Assembly (NCBI RefSeq): GCF_022271435.1
Contig: NZ_JAFIQY010000010.1
Location: 62,001 to 126,000, forward strand
Source of the DNA: Streptomyces monomycini
GTDB lineage: Bacteria > Actinomycetota > Actinomycetes > Streptomycetales > Streptomycetaceae
Reading direction: 5' to 3'
Length of the DNA stretch: 64,000 bases
Below the pieces are notes generated by a model, which ran no database searches, was not told the origin of the DNA, and saw only the letters and a program-made list of their open reading frames with translations. Of the stretch, positions 39,645-47,730 are shown one piece after another. The position numbers and the translations under genes were made by a program. The stretch's first letter is position 1, and each line of letters opens with the position of its first letter.

Positions 39645-39962
39645 TCACTGCCAGAAGACCTGTTCCACAACAATCTGCGGGTCCTCGGCTAGCCGCACGA
39701 ACGTGCAGGTCAACCAGCCATGCCCGTTGTCGAAGTACAGCACGCGAGAGCCCTTCGGATTACTGGACCTGGCGGGTTCGACAAGCATGTCTTCGGGCAG
39801 GTCGGCATCCGCGTCGATCCCGCGGAAGTACGGGTCGTCCGCCGTGACCAGCTCTGCACGGGCTGCGTCGATCATCTGCCGCACGTACTCAGGCAGCGCG
39901 TCGCGTGCAGCCTGGGCCTTGAGGGTCCGGTCCATGCTTCCAGGGCGGACCCATGAAGCCAC
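39645..39962 (-). CDS. Small protein, candidate toxin of a DUF6247-linked pair
   Basis: A 105-residue soluble protein: an N-terminal helical half (RTLKAQAARDALPEYVRQMIDAARAEL) and a C-terminal strand-rich half ending RVLYFDNGHGWLTCTFVRLAEDPQIVVEQVFWQ. The beta-rich end with conserved aromatic residues resembles RelE/ParE-type toxin outlines, but the similarity is too weak to name. It starts three bases after the stop of the upstream DUF6247-like gene, the usual order of such pairs (antitoxin first). Composition is less GC-rich than the surroundings. An alternative start is the ATG at codon 10. Confidence 0.6.
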   Translation of the reverse strand: MASWVRPGSMDRTLKAQAARDALPEYVRQMIDAARAELVTADDPYFRGIDADADLPEDMLVEPARSSNPKGSRVLYFDNGHGWLTCTFVRLAEDPQIVVEQVFWQ

Positions 39963-39965
39963 TGG

Positions 39966-40313
39966 TCACCGGCCGGGCTCCGTGCGGGCTGCCATGTGGC
40001 GGATGCTGGATGCTTCTTCCAGGAGCGCTTTGGCTTCGGCCGGGTCGGTGCACTCATAGGCGGCACGGTGTTCGAGGCCGGTGACGTGGGCATCGCGCTG
40101 CGGGTCGCGGGCGATCGCATACTCGCCCCACCACCGGGCCATGAAGGCGGGCACCGTACTGGTGTCGTATGCGTCGGCGACGTACCGCTTCCAGTGCGCG
40201 TCGAAATCGGGCAGGAGCTGGGGAGCATGCCGAGCGATGGCTTCACGGAGAGCCTTCGGGTTTCTCTCCGGCATAGGGGGAATGCCCGGCTCACCCATGG
40301 CAGCTGTGGTCAT
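39966..40313 (-). CDS. DUF6247-like protein, candidate antitoxin
   Basis: A 115-residue protein with the pattern I associate with DUF6247: MPERNPKALREAIARHAPQLLPDFDAHWKRYVADAYDTSTVPAFMARWWGEYAIARDP, then a short helical tail. Members are commonly encoded immediately before a small RelE-like or uncharacterised protein. The start at 40313 (MTTAAMGEPG) has GAAGGGA close upstream; the longer frame before it is not supported. It forms a two-gene operon with the next gene, adjacent to exonuclease III. A toxin-antitoxin role is inferred from context only. Confidence 0.6.
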   Translation of the reverse strand: MTTAAMGEPGIPPMPERNPKALREAIARHAPQLLPDFDAHWKRYVADAYDTSTVPAFMARWWGEYAIARDPQRDAHVTGLEHRAAYECTDPAEAKALLEEASSIRHMAARTEPGR

Positions 40314-40479
40314 CGTTCCCTTCTCCCGTTTGGCCTGTGCTTCCTGATGCGGAGTACCGCCTGTGCAGCCTGTCGCCGCACAGACAGTGGGCGAGGGCAT
40401 ACGCGGAATGAATCCGAGCCGAGCCCCATCCGTACGCCGCTCCACGAGACGCACGGGCGAGGCTCCCGCCGGACCACCC

Positions 40480-41283
40480 CTAAAGCTCGTAGACCACCGT
40501 CACCGGCGCATGGTCCGACCACCGGGCGTCATGGGTCGCGGCGCGCTCCACGAAGCCCTTGACCGCGCGGGCGGCGAGGCCCGGCGTCGACACCTGGTAA
40601 TCAATGCGCCACCCTGCGTCATTGTCGAACGCGCGGCCCCGGTAGGACCACCACGAGTACGGGCCCTCGGTGTCCGGGTGCAGGGCGCGGACGACGTCCA
40701 CGTAGCCGCCGTCGTGCGCGTCGAGAACGCGGCTGAGCCAGGCGCGCTCCTCGGGGAGGAAGCCGGCCTTCTTCCGGTTGGCCTTCCAGTTCTTCAGGTC
40801 GGCCTCCTGGTGGGCGATGTTCCAGTCGCCGCACACCACGACCTCACGGCCGGACGCGGCCGCCCGCTCGCGCAGTCCGGCGAGGTACGGGAGGAACTCG
40901 GCCATGAACCGTTCCTTCTCGTCCTGCCGGTCGGTGCCCACCTCGCCGGAGGGGAGGTAGAGGCTGGCGACCGTCACGCCGGGCAGGTCGATCTCGACGT
41001 ACCGGCCGCTGGTGTCGAACTCGTCGGACCCGAATCCGGTCTGTACGCGCTCGGGCGCGCGGCGCGAGTAGAGGGAGACGCCGGCCCGGCCCTTGGCGGC
41101 CGCGGGGGCGTGCACCGTGTGCCAGCCTTCGGGGTCACGGGCCTCGGCGGGCAGCTGGTCCGGCTCGGCGCGTACCTCCTGGAGGCAGATCACGTCGGCG
41201 TCCGTCTCCGCCAGCCAGGGAAGAAAGCCCTTCTTGGCCGCGGCGCGCAGGCCGTTGACGTTGACGGTTGTCACAGTTAGCAC
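40480..41283 (-). CDS. xth: Exodeoxyribonuclease III
   Basis: A 267-residue DNA-repair AP endonuclease/3'-5' exonuclease of the EEP superfamily. Motifs: TVNVNGLRAAAKKGF, metal ligand in CLQEVRA, GVSLYSR, GDWNIAHQEADLKNWK, a WRIDYQVST strand and SDHAPV with the catalytic His. The GTG at 41283 (MLTVTTVNVNG) follows GGGAG and matches the usual N-terminus; an ATG five codons upstream overlaps that ribosome site. Two short fragments resembling its 3' end lie 0.9 and 3.1 kb downstream, flanking other genes. Confidence 0.95.
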   Translation of the reverse strand: MLTVTTVNVNGLRAAAKKGFLPWLAETDADVICLQEVRAEPDQLPAEARDPEGWHTVHAPAAAKGRAGVSLYSRRAPERVQTGFGSDEFDTSGRYVEIDLPGVTVASLYLPSGEVGTDRQDEKERFMAEFLPYLAGLRERAAASGREVVVCGDWNIAHQEADLKNWKANRKKAGFLPEERAWLSRVLDAHDGGYVDVVRALHPDTEGPYSWWSYRGRAFDNDAGWRIDYQVSTPGLAARAVKGFVERAATHDARWSDHAPVTVVYEL

Positions 41284-41364
41284 TACTTGCTCCCTCATCG
41301 CGCTGGCGGCAGCGCAGCCTACGCGACGCGAGGGGGCGGGAACGACTCGGCGCTATCCGCGCGC

Positions 41365-41391
41365 GTGCCCGGCGCGATGAGCGCCGGGCAC
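41365..41391. terminator. Terminator hairpin
   Basis: An 11-bp perfect stem (GTGCCCGGCGC / GCGCCGGGCAC) with loop GATGA, 19 bases downstream of the minus-strand stop at 41410. Confidence 0.75.
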
Positions 41392-41409
41392 CACGGTGAG
41401 CCGCCCCGG

Positions 41410-41739
41410 TCAGTGGCAGATCGAGGAGGCCGGGGTCGCGTACAGGTCGCGGTAGCAGGTCGGCAGCCGGTCGGTGTCGGTCTTGTTCACCGCCGTGATG
41501 ACGTACTTGCCGTCGCGGTCGCCGAGCAGCTGGTACGGCTTGTGCCCCCACCCGATGGTGCCGGGGTAATCGCGCTCGCCGCGGCTGTCGCCGTTGGCGC
41601 TGTCGTCGTTCGACTGGCCGCCGAAGCTGACCGGCGGTGCGGGGTCCGCAGGGGCCGCCGCCACGGCAGCCCCGGTCAGACCGGTTGCGGACAGGGAGAG
41701 TACGGCGGCGGCGGTGGCCAGCACGGGACGCAGACGCAT
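41410..41739 (-). CDS. Small secreted hypothetical protein, 109 aa
   Basis: A 109-residue exported protein. The signal peptide is MRLRPVLATAAAVLSLSATGLTGAAVAAAPA. The mature ~75 residues are polar (GGQSNDDSANGDSRGERDYPGTIGWGHKPYQLLGDRDGKYVITAVNKTDTDRLPTCYRDLYATPASSICH), with two cysteines near the C-terminus that could pair. The start at 41739 has GGAGAAA upstream; the frame further upstream is antisense noise. No family recognised. It has its own terminator. Confidence 0.72.
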   Translation of the reverse strand: MRLRPVLATAAAVLSLSATGLTGAAVAAAPADPAPPVSFGGQSNDDSANGDSRGERDYPGTIGWGHKPYQLLGDRDGKYVITAVNKTDTDRLPTCYRDLYATPASSICH

Positions 41740-41989
41740 AAGTTTCTCCTTCGGTTCAGCGTCAGTGGCGCAGCAGCCGTTCCCCGTCGGCGGCCGGTGT
41801 TGTCCGTTCCCGTACCGACACACCCCCATCGGGTGCTTTGGCTCCGCCGAACCGCCGTATGCGACGGGAGGGCGCGGGCGGGGTCCGGTAGAGGGGATGC
41901 GGGGTGCGGAGGAGGGATGCGGCGGGTGTGCGCCGGTATCCCGTCCGGCACTCTCGCCCCAACGGCCGGACATCCGTACGATTCATCGG

Positions 41990-42538
41990 ATGGAGATCCG
42001 TCCCGTCCCCTACGACCACCCCGACGCCGTCGACCTCGACCGGCTGGTGCAGCGCGAGTACGCCGAGCGGTACGACGACGAGGGCGACATCACGCCCCTC
42101 GACCCGGGGATGTTCCGCCCGCCGAACGGTCTGTACCTGCTCGCCTACGAGGACGGGCGTCCGCTGGCCACCGGCGGCTGGCGGGCCCAGGACGCCAACC
42201 CCGAGGGGTACGCGGACGGGGACGCCGAGATAAAGCGCATGTTCGTGGTGGCGGAGGCCCGCGGGCGCGGGCTGGCCCGGCGCATCCTCGCGGCCCTGGA
42301 GGCGGACGCGCGGGCCGCGGGCCGCACCCGGATGGTGCTGGAGACGGGCATCAAGCAGCCCGAGGCGCTGGCGCTGTACGCGTCGTGCGGCTACCGGCCG
42401 GTGACGAAGTTCGGGCTGTACCGGATGTATGAGGACAGCCGCTGCATGGGGAAGTCGCTGGTGTCGTCACCGGAGGACGAGGCCGGAGCGCCGACCGGAA
42501 AGCCGACCGGCGCGGGCAGCCGGGTGCACAGCTCGTAG
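41990..42538 (+). CDS. GNAT family N-acetyltransferase
   Basis: A 182-residue acetyl-CoA-dependent transferase. Motif A is clear: IKRMFVVAEARGRGLARRILAALEADAR, where RGRGLA is the R/Q-x-x-G-x-G/A pyrophosphate loop. It is followed by GRTRMVLETGIKQPEALALYASCGYRPV. The Asp/Glu-rich N-terminus and the tail (PTGKPTGAGSRVHSS) are not conserved. The start at 41990 follows immediately on ATCGG; a leaderless or weakly initiated transcript is possible. Target amine unknown. Confidence 0.88.
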   Translation: MEIRPVPYDHPDAVDLDRLVQREYAERYDDEGDITPLDPGMFRPPNGLYLLAYEDGRPLATGGWRAQDANPEGYADGDAEIKRMFVVAEARGRGLARRILAALEADARAAGRTRMVLETGIKQPEALALYASCGYRPVTKFGLYRMYEDSRCMGKSLVSSPEDEAGAPTGKPTGAGSRVHSS

Positions 42539-42540
42539 GG

Positions 42541-42660
42541 GCGGACGGCGTACGGCTGCTGTACGGGGCCGACGGGCGTACGGCCGCTGTACGACGAGCT
42601 GACGGCCGTACAGCCCCTGTACGGGGCGTACGGGGCGTACGGGCCGCCGCCCCACCTCGG
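42541..42660. repeat. Short GTACGG-based repeats
   Basis: The interval between the GNAT and DUF1269 genes holds about ten copies of (C)GTACGG or its variants (GCTGTACGGGGC, GGGGCGTACGG twice in tandem near 42620-42640). Because GTAC is palindromic, the copies can pair with each other, and the region may act as a bidirectional terminator. Confidence 0.6.
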
Positions 42661-42671
42661 GCGTACGCCCC

Positions 42672-43175
42672 TCAGCGGCTCTCCGCGATCAGCTCTTCCA
42701 CGCGCTCGCGCACCTCGGCCGCCGGGTAGCGGACGACGCCCTCGCCGATGCCCGCCAGTGCCGCGTCGACCGGGCCCCTGGCCGGTTCCGAGACCTCGGC
42801 GACCAGGACGGTGCTGCCCGGCGGCACCTCCGCCGCCAGCATGTCCACGGCCGCGTTGTCCGCGCTGGCCCGCCGCGCGTCGCGCGCGCCGCCCAGGAGG
42901 CCGCCGGCGCCGAAGCCGACCACGGCGCCCAGCGGCCCGCCCAGCAGCCCGACGAGCCCGCCGAGCAGCCCGCCGACGGCGAAGCCGCGCACGGTGCCGG
43001 TGCGGTCCTCGTTCTCGGGGAAGGTGACGTTGCCGTCGGCGTCCCGGGCGATCACGGTGGCCTCGCGCAGCGTGATCCGGTGTTCGGCGTCCTCGTGGCG
43101 CAGCGCGTCCAGGGCACGCCGCGCCGCGCCCTCACCGGCGTGGGTGAGGTCCATGAAGAGCACGTTCTCGTCCAT
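42672..43175 (-). CDS. DUF1269 family membrane-associated protein
   Basis: A 167-residue protein. The N-terminal MDENVLFMDLTHAGEGAARRALDALRHEDAEHRITLREATVIARDADGNV matches DUF1269/DUF6325-type proteins. A glycine-zipper segment (GFAVGGLLGGLVGLLGGPLGAVVGFGAGGLLGG) follows, suggesting membrane insertion or packing, then a ferredoxin-like repeat (STVLVAEVSEPARGPVDAALAGIGEGVVRYPAAEVRERVEELI). Family members are often part of stress regulons; no such promoter was recognised here. The frame stays open far upstream but the gene starts at 43175. Confidence 0.82.
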   Translation of the reverse strand: MDENVLFMDLTHAGEGAARRALDALRHEDAEHRITLREATVIARDADGNVTFPENEDRTGTVRGFAVGGLLGGLVGLLGGPLGAVVGFGAGGLLGGARDARRASADNAAVDMLAAEVPPGSTVLVAEVSEPARGPVDAALAGIGEGVVRYPAAEVRERVEELIAESR

Positions 43176-43279
43176 CGCGGTGGCTCCAGTGGTCTGCGGT
43201 CGACGGTGGGGTACCGGTACGCCTGCTCCGTAGGCGGGCGTCTCACACCACTCTTGGGGCGGACGGGCCGGTACGCATG

Positions 43280-44620
43280 TCAGGAGCGGTCGGAGGACGA
43301 ACCTCCGGGACCCTCGGAACCCCTGGAGCCCTCGGAGCCCCCCGAGCCCCCAGTTCCCTCGGAGCCCTCGGAACCCCCGGAGCCTTCCGAGCCCCCGGAA
43401 GGTGAGCGGCCGGCGAGCGACCGGCCGAGGTCCAGCGTCGCCTCCGCCCCTCCCCCCGCCGGATTGGCGAATGTCAGCCGCCCGCCCAGCACCCGCGCTT
43501 GCCCGGACGCGATGGTCAGCCCGAGGCCCAGCCCGTGCCCGTCCGAGCCGCCGCCCGTGCGGAAGCGCTGCGGACCGTGCGCCAGCAGCGCCTCCGGGAA
43601 GCCGGGACCGCTGTCGCGGACACGCAGGACGCCGCGCTCGACCTCGACGGTCACCGGGGCCGCGCCGTGCCGCAGCGCGTTGCCGACCAGGTTGACGAGG
43701 ATCCGCTCGACCCGCCGCGGGTCGGTCTCCACCAGCCCGTCCGAAAGCACCCGTATCTCCACGCCCGCCCCGGCGCCCTCGCCCAGCGCCGCCACCGTCC
43801 GCCGCGCCAGCTCGCCCAGCGGCCGCAGCTCCGTGTCGGCCTCCTCGGTACGCGCGTCCAGCCGTGCCACCTCCAGGACGTCCTCCATCAGCGCCCGTAC
43901 CCGCTGGGCCCGGTCCTGGACCATCTCGGTGGGGCGCGAGGGCGGCAGCAGACCGGCGGCCGCGACCAGGCCGGCGACGGGGGTGCGCAGTTCGTGGGCG
44001 ATGTTCGCGGTGACGTCGCGTTCGGCCTGGAGGCGGGCGGCCAGCGCGTCGGCCATGGTGTTGACCGCGGTGGTCAGCTGGGCTATCTCGTCCTTGCCGC
44101 CGCGCGGCAGCCGCGCGGTCAGGTCGCCCTCGGCGATCCGCTGCGCGGTGACCGCCGAGGAGGTCAGCCGCCGTCCCAGCCGGCGGGCGACCAGCAGGCC
44201 GACGACGCATCCCAGCGCGGTGCCCGCGATGCCGGACAGCCACAGCACGCGGTCCAGGTTGCGCAGGACCTCCCGCTCCCGTACGTACGGACGCTTGATG
44301 GCGATGACCTCGCCGCCCAGCTCGGTCGCGGCCCACAGGTGCGGCCTGGGGCCGTCGGGTTCCAGGTAGACGCCGCGCTCGCCGTGCGCGACCGCGTCCT
44401 TCAGCGGGCCGGGGAGGTCGGGCGGGTCGACGATCGCCCGGCCGGTGTCGATGCCGGCCGCCCGGTCCTGCACCAGGCTCTGCAGCCGTCCGTCGATCGA
44501 TTCGGCCGCCAGGTCGAACTGCGCGTCCACGGTCCGGTTGTGCACGAGCACCCCGATGAGGACCGCGACCACGGCGGCCGTGGCGGCGATCGCTATGCCG
44601 ATCTTCGCGCGCAACCCCAT
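43280..44620 (-). CDS. Sensor histidine kinase with Ser/Gly/Glu-rich tail
   Basis: A 446-residue membrane kinase: helix 1 (7-27), ~100-residue extracytoplasmic sensor domain, helix 2 (~125-146), HAMP (~147-200), phosphoacceptor H209 in AHELRTPVAGL, N box NLVGNALRHG, and G boxes DSGPGFP and GLGLGLT. Beyond the ATP domain comes a ~45-residue low-complexity tail of GSEGSGG-type repeats, probably disordered and variable. It lies six bases after a lipoprotein gene in the same operon. No response-regulator gene is adjacent, unlike most such kinases, so its partner must be encoded elsewhere. Confidence 0.9.
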   Translation of the reverse strand: MGLRAKIGIAIAATAAVVAVLIGVLVHNRTVDAQFDLAAESIDGRLQSLVQDRAAGIDTGRAIVDPPDLPGPLKDAVAHGERGVYLEPDGPRPHLWAATELGGEVIAIKRPYVREREVLRNLDRVLWLSGIAGTALGCVVGLLVARRLGRRLTSSAVTAQRIAEGDLTARLPRGGKDEIAQLTTAVNTMADALAARLQAERDVTANIAHELRTPVAGLVAAAGLLPPSRPTEMVQDRAQRVRALMEDVLEVARLDARTEEADTELRPLGELARRTVAALGEGAGAGVEIRVLSDGLVETDPRRVERILVNLVGNALRHGAAPVTVEVERGVLRVRDSGPGFPEALLAHGPQRFRTGGGSDGHGLGLGLTIASGQARVLGGRLTFANPAGGGAEATLDLGRSLAGRSPSGGSEGSGGSEGSEGTGGSGGSEGSRGSEGPGGSSSDRS

Positions 44621-44626
44621 GGCGGC

Positions 44627-45109
44627 CTAGAACTCCGGGGTGTGCAGGCTGACCCTGCCCAGCTCGGCGGCCTTCTCCGGCGGCAGGCGGTCGGAGACGA
44701 GGGTGGCGCTCGAATAGAACGCCGGCCGGCTCTGCCGCTTCGGCCCGTCCTGCTTGAGCAGGCCGCTGAGCGTGACCTCGACCGGGTACGGCTGTTCCTT
44801 GCACTCGGGACGGCACCAGGCGCCGCTGAGCCCTCCGGTGGCCTTGGCCGTCGCGTCGCCCCAGGACGTCCAGTGCAGGCCGGTCAGGCTCACCGCGTCG
44901 GTCAGCTCGAAGGAGGCGGGGCGCTGCAACGGGCGGCGGGCCGCGTCGGAGACGTAGACGGGCTCGGTGACCTCGGCGGGGCCGGCCGGCGGCGAGGGGG
45001 ACACGGCGGGGCCCGCCACCCGCAGGCCGCGCGGGTCGGAGCAGCCGGACAGCAGCAGCGCGGCCGCGGACATCGCGGCGACGCAGGCGGTCGCGGTGAG
45101 TGAGCGCAC
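44627..45109 (-). CDS. Lipoprotein, probable accessory of the histidine kinase
   Basis: A 160-residue lipoprotein: signal peptide MRSLTATACVAAMSAAALLLSGC with lipobox L-L-S-G-C, then a Pro-rich linker (GPAVSPSPPAGPAE) and a ~115-residue globular part with two cysteines (AWCRPECKEQ). The start at GTG 45109 has GAGGGA a few bases upstream; the frame before it is not supported. It is six bases upstream of the kinase gene. By analogy with CseA-CseC, a membrane lipoprotein cotranscribed with a sensor kinase may tune signalling; direct homology to CseA is not evident. Confidence 0.78.
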   Translation of the reverse strand: MRSLTATACVAAMSAAALLLSGCSDPRGLRVAGPAVSPSPPAGPAEVTEPVYVSDAARRPLQRPASFELTDAVSLTGLHWTSWGDATAKATGGLSGAWCRPECKEQPYPVEVTLSGLLKQDGPKRQSRPAFYSSATLVSDRLPPEKAAELGRVSLHTPEF

Positions 45110-45317
45110 GGGTCCCTCGGTCGGCTGGGCGGGCCTCGGGGCGGCGCCGGGGCGCCACCGGGAAGCCCTGGGGTGGGCTTTTACGACAAAGGTAACCGTG
45201 TCCGCCCAGAATGCCCGCACGCTCAGCAGCCCGTTTCACGACGGTCCCAGGACCGTGGAACAGAGGTCTTCCGTCACTTGCGGCAGCCGCCGGGACCGGC
45301 ACCGCCCCGGCCCCCGC

Positions 45318-45374
45318 TTGACCCTCCCCTCACGTCAGGCCGCAGCCTGTGTCCGTACGGCACGGGCCGTACGG
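45318..45374 (+). promoter_or_regulatory. Candidate MerR-type promoter before the TipAS regulator
   Basis: TTGACC (45318-45323) and CAGCCT (45343-45348) are separated by 19 bases, the overlong spacer of MerR-activated promoters. The dyad CCT-CACGTC-AGG lies in the spacer. Two CCGTACGG palindromes follow (45353-45360, 45367-45374). Confidence 0.45.
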
Positions 45375-45410
45375 CGGCCCCCGGCGGGCCGTGGCACGAG
45401 AGGCGGTTCC

Positions 45411-46355
45411 ATGGCGTACTCGGTCGGTCAGGTCTCCGGCTTCGCGGGCATCACGGTCCGCACCCTGCACCACTACGACAAGACCGGCCTGCTCTCCCCC
45501 AGCGCCCGCAGCCCCGCCGGATACCGCCGCTACGACGACGCCGACCTGGCCCGCCTCCAGCAGATCCTCTTCTACCGGCAGCTCGGCTTCGGCCTCGACG
45601 AGATCGCCGCCGTCCTCCGGGACCCGCAGGCCGACGCCCTGGACCACCTGCGCGCCCGGCACCGCCTGCTCAAGGAGCAGGTCACCGAGCTGCAACGGCT
45701 GGTCGAGGTCGCCGAGCGGGCGATGGAGGTGCAGCGTACGGGGGTGGAGCTGACGCCCGAGGAGCGCTTCGAGGTCTTCGGCGAGGTCGCCTTCGACCTC
45801 AGTTACGCCACCGACGCGCACCTGAAGTGGCAGCACAGCGCGGGCCACCAGCAGGCCATGGCGCGGGCCGCCGCGCACACCAAGGAGGACTGGGCGCGGA
45901 TCATGGCCGAAGCGGGCGCGTGGCGGCACCGGCTGCTCGCCGCCTTCGACGCCGGCGCGCCCGCCGACGGCGACCGGGCCATGGACCTGGCCGAGGAGCA
46001 CCGCGCCCACCTCACCCGCTGGTTCACCCCGTGCCCGCCCGACATGCACGGCCGGATCGCCGACGACTTCACGGCCGACCCACGGGCCTACGCGCTCGTC
46101 GTACCGCCGTCCCAGCAGCGTCCCGGCCTCGCCGCCTATCTGCGGACGGCGGTGCATGCCAACGCGGTACGGCAGGCCCCCGCCTCCGCCCCTTCCGGGA
46201 CCGCCCCGACCGGAACGCGTCCGTCCGGGGCTCCCGCGACCGCACCCGCCCCGGCCGGAACCCTTCCGACCGAAACTCCTTCGACCGCATCCGCCCCGCC
46301 CGAAGCCGCCTCGTCCGAAGCCGCCCAGCCCTCCTCCTCCCCGGAGCCGTCATGA
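45411..46355 (+). CDS. MerR family regulator with TipAS ligand domain
   Basis: A 314-residue regulator of the TipAL type. Residues 1-70 are the MerR DNA-binding domain (MAYSVGQVSGFAGITVRTLHHYDKTGLLSPSARSPAGYRRYDDADLARLQQILFYRQLGF). A coiled-coil dimer helix follows to ~115, then the TipAS antibiotic-binding domain (ERFEVFGEV...WARIMAEAGAWRHRL...HRAHLTRWFTPCPPDMHGRIADDF). The last ~65 residues are a Pro/Ala/Ser/Thr-rich tail absent from TipA itself. Its stop overlaps the start of the glycosyltransferase gene (ATGA). TipAS domains bind thiopeptides and other peptide-like drugs, so inducible control of the glycosyltransferase by an antibiotic is the likely role. Confidence 0.9.
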   Translation: MAYSVGQVSGFAGITVRTLHHYDKTGLLSPSARSPAGYRRYDDADLARLQQILFYRQLGFGLDEIAAVLRDPQADALDHLRARHRLLKEQVTELQRLVEVAERAMEVQRTGVELTPEERFEVFGEVAFDLSYATDAHLKWQHSAGHQQAMARAAAHTKEDWARIMAEAGAWRHRLLAAFDAGAPADGDRAMDLAEEHRAHLTRWFTPCPPDMHGRIADDFTADPRAYALVVPPSQQRPGLAAYLRTAVHANAVRQAPASAPSGTAPTGTRPSGAPATAPAPAGTLPTETPSTASAPPEAASSEAAQPSSSPEPS

Positions 46356-47602
46356 AGATCCTCGTCACGGCCGCCGGTTCGTACGGCGACGTCGCCCCGT
46401 ACACCGGCCTCGGCGCCCGTCTCCAGGAGGCCGGACACACCGTCGCGCTGGCCGCCGACGCCTCGTACGCACCGCTCGTACGGGCCGCCGGGCTGGAGTT
46501 CCGGGCGCTGCCCGCCGATCCCCGGAGGGAACGGAGCGGGGCTTCCGGCGGGAAGCGGGAGCTGATGCGGCGGGCCGCCGCCTTCACCCGGCAGCTCGGG
46601 CCGGGCCTCGCCGATGCCGCCGCCCAGGGCGCCGACCTGCTGCTCCTGTCCGCGACCACCGCCCCGCTCGGCCGGCACGCCGCCGAGGCGATGGGCATCC
46701 CGTCCCTCGACCTGCCGCTCCAGCCGAACGCTCCCACCGGCGCCTTCCCGCCCGTGGTCGCGGGCACCCGCTCGCTGGGCCGCCGGGGCAACCGGGCCGC
46801 GGGACGCCTCTCCCTGCGGGTGGTGGACCGCCTGTACGCGGACGGGGTACGGGAGCTACGGGCCCAGCTGGGCCTGCCGCTCCTCTCGGCGGGCGCGCTA
46901 CGCCGCCGCCGGGACGCGGATCGTCGTCCGGTGCTGCACGGCGTCAGCCCCGCACTCGTCCCCCGGCCGGCGGACTGGCGCCCCGGGCTGGAACTGGTCG
47001 GCAACTGGTGGCCGTACACGGCACCCGACGCCGCCCTCCCGCCCGCGCTGGAGGACTTCCTCGCGGCGGGCCCGCCGCCCGTCTTCGTCGGCTTCGGCAG
47101 CATGGCGGCGGGTGCGCGGGACGACGGCACGGCCGCGCGGCTGACGGCGAACGTCGTCGCCGCCCTCCGCCGCGCCAGGGTGCGCGGCGTGCTCCAGTCC
47201 GGCTGGGCGGGCCTGGCCGGACCGGAGACCGGCGACGACCTCCTCACCGTCGGCGAGGTACCGCACGCCCTCCTCTTCCCGCGCACGGCGGCCGTCGTGC
47301 ACCACGCGGGCGCGGGCACGACGGCCGCCGCGCTACGGGCCGGGGTCCCGGCCGTACCGGTGCCGGTCACCGCCGACCAGCCGTTCTGGGCGGCCCGGCT
47401 GGCCGCGCTGGGCGCCGGTACGGGTCCGGTGCCGTTCCGCGCGCTGGCGGAGGAAGAAGGCACACCGGACCTCTTGGCGGAGGCCGTCGCGCGCGCCGTA
47501 CGGGAGCCCGCCTACCGCACTGCCGCCACCGGGATCGCGCGGCACATGGAGGCGGAGGACGGCGCGGGGGAGGTGCTGAAGGCGGTGGAGAACGGGGGGT
47601 GA
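46352..47602 (+). CDS. GT1 family (macrolide-glycosyltransferase-like) glycosyltransferase
   Basis: A 416-residue GT-B enzyme: MKILVTAAGSYGDVAPYTGLGARLQEAGHTVALAAD at the N-terminus (G-S-x-GD-x-xP), an acceptor domain, then PPVFVGFGSMAAGA and the sugar-nucleotide signature HHAGAGTTAAALRAGVPAVPVPVTADQPFWAARL. This fits UDP-sugar transferases that decorate or inactivate lipophilic compounds. Translation is coupled to the TipAS regulator by a four-base overlap. The likely job is drug-inducible glycosylation of a toxic compound, inferred from context. Confidence 0.9.
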   Translation: MKILVTAAGSYGDVAPYTGLGARLQEAGHTVALAADASYAPLVRAAGLEFRALPADPRRERSGASGGKRELMRRAAAFTRQLGPGLADAAAQGADLLLLSATTAPLGRHAAEAMGIPSLDLPLQPNAPTGAFPPVVAGTRSLGRRGNRAAGRLSLRVVDRLYADGVRELRAQLGLPLLSAGALRRRRDADRRPVLHGVSPALVPRPADWRPGLELVGNWWPYTAPDAALPPALEDFLAAGPPPVFVGFGSMAAGARDDGTAARLTANVVAALRRARVRGVLQSGWAGLAGPETGDDLLTVGEVPHALLFPRTAAVVHHAGAGTTAAALRAGVPAVPVPVTADQPFWAARLAALGAGTGPVPFRALAEEEGTPDLLAEAVARAVREPAYRTAATGIARHMEAEDGAGEVLKAVENGG

Positions 47603-47663
47603 GGTCAGGGCGGGGACGAAGCAACGCAGGGGGAAACTGAGCAGGGGGGAGCAGGGCGGGGCA

Positions 47664-47721
47664 GCCGGGTCCGCAGGATTTCGGCCGCCCCCGGCCGGGT
47701 CCGCGGGATTCCGGCCGCCCC
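47664..47721. repeat. 28-bp direct repeat in tandem
   Basis: Two copies (47664-47691 and 47694-47721), beginning GCCGGGTCCGC and ending CGGCCGCCCC, differ at two positions and have a 30-base period. They occupy the space between the glycosyltransferase and mannosidase genes, which are convergent. Their GC-rich arms can also pair as hairpins. Confidence 0.7.
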
Positions 47722-47730
47722 GCCCGCGCG

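Noticed and set aside
37408..39645. P450 plus methyltransferase as a biarylitide- or cittilin-type peptide cluster
   Set aside because: No MRYYH-like mini-gene or Tyr-rich precursor peptide is found upstream, between or just downstream of the two genes. Only a six-codon MNDTCP frame overlaps the methyltransferase start.
42672..45302. 876-codon minus-strand frame spanning the kinase and lipoprotein
   Set aside because: Only the last 167 codons form a recognisable protein (DUF1269); the rest is an out-of-frame shadow of the kinase gene.
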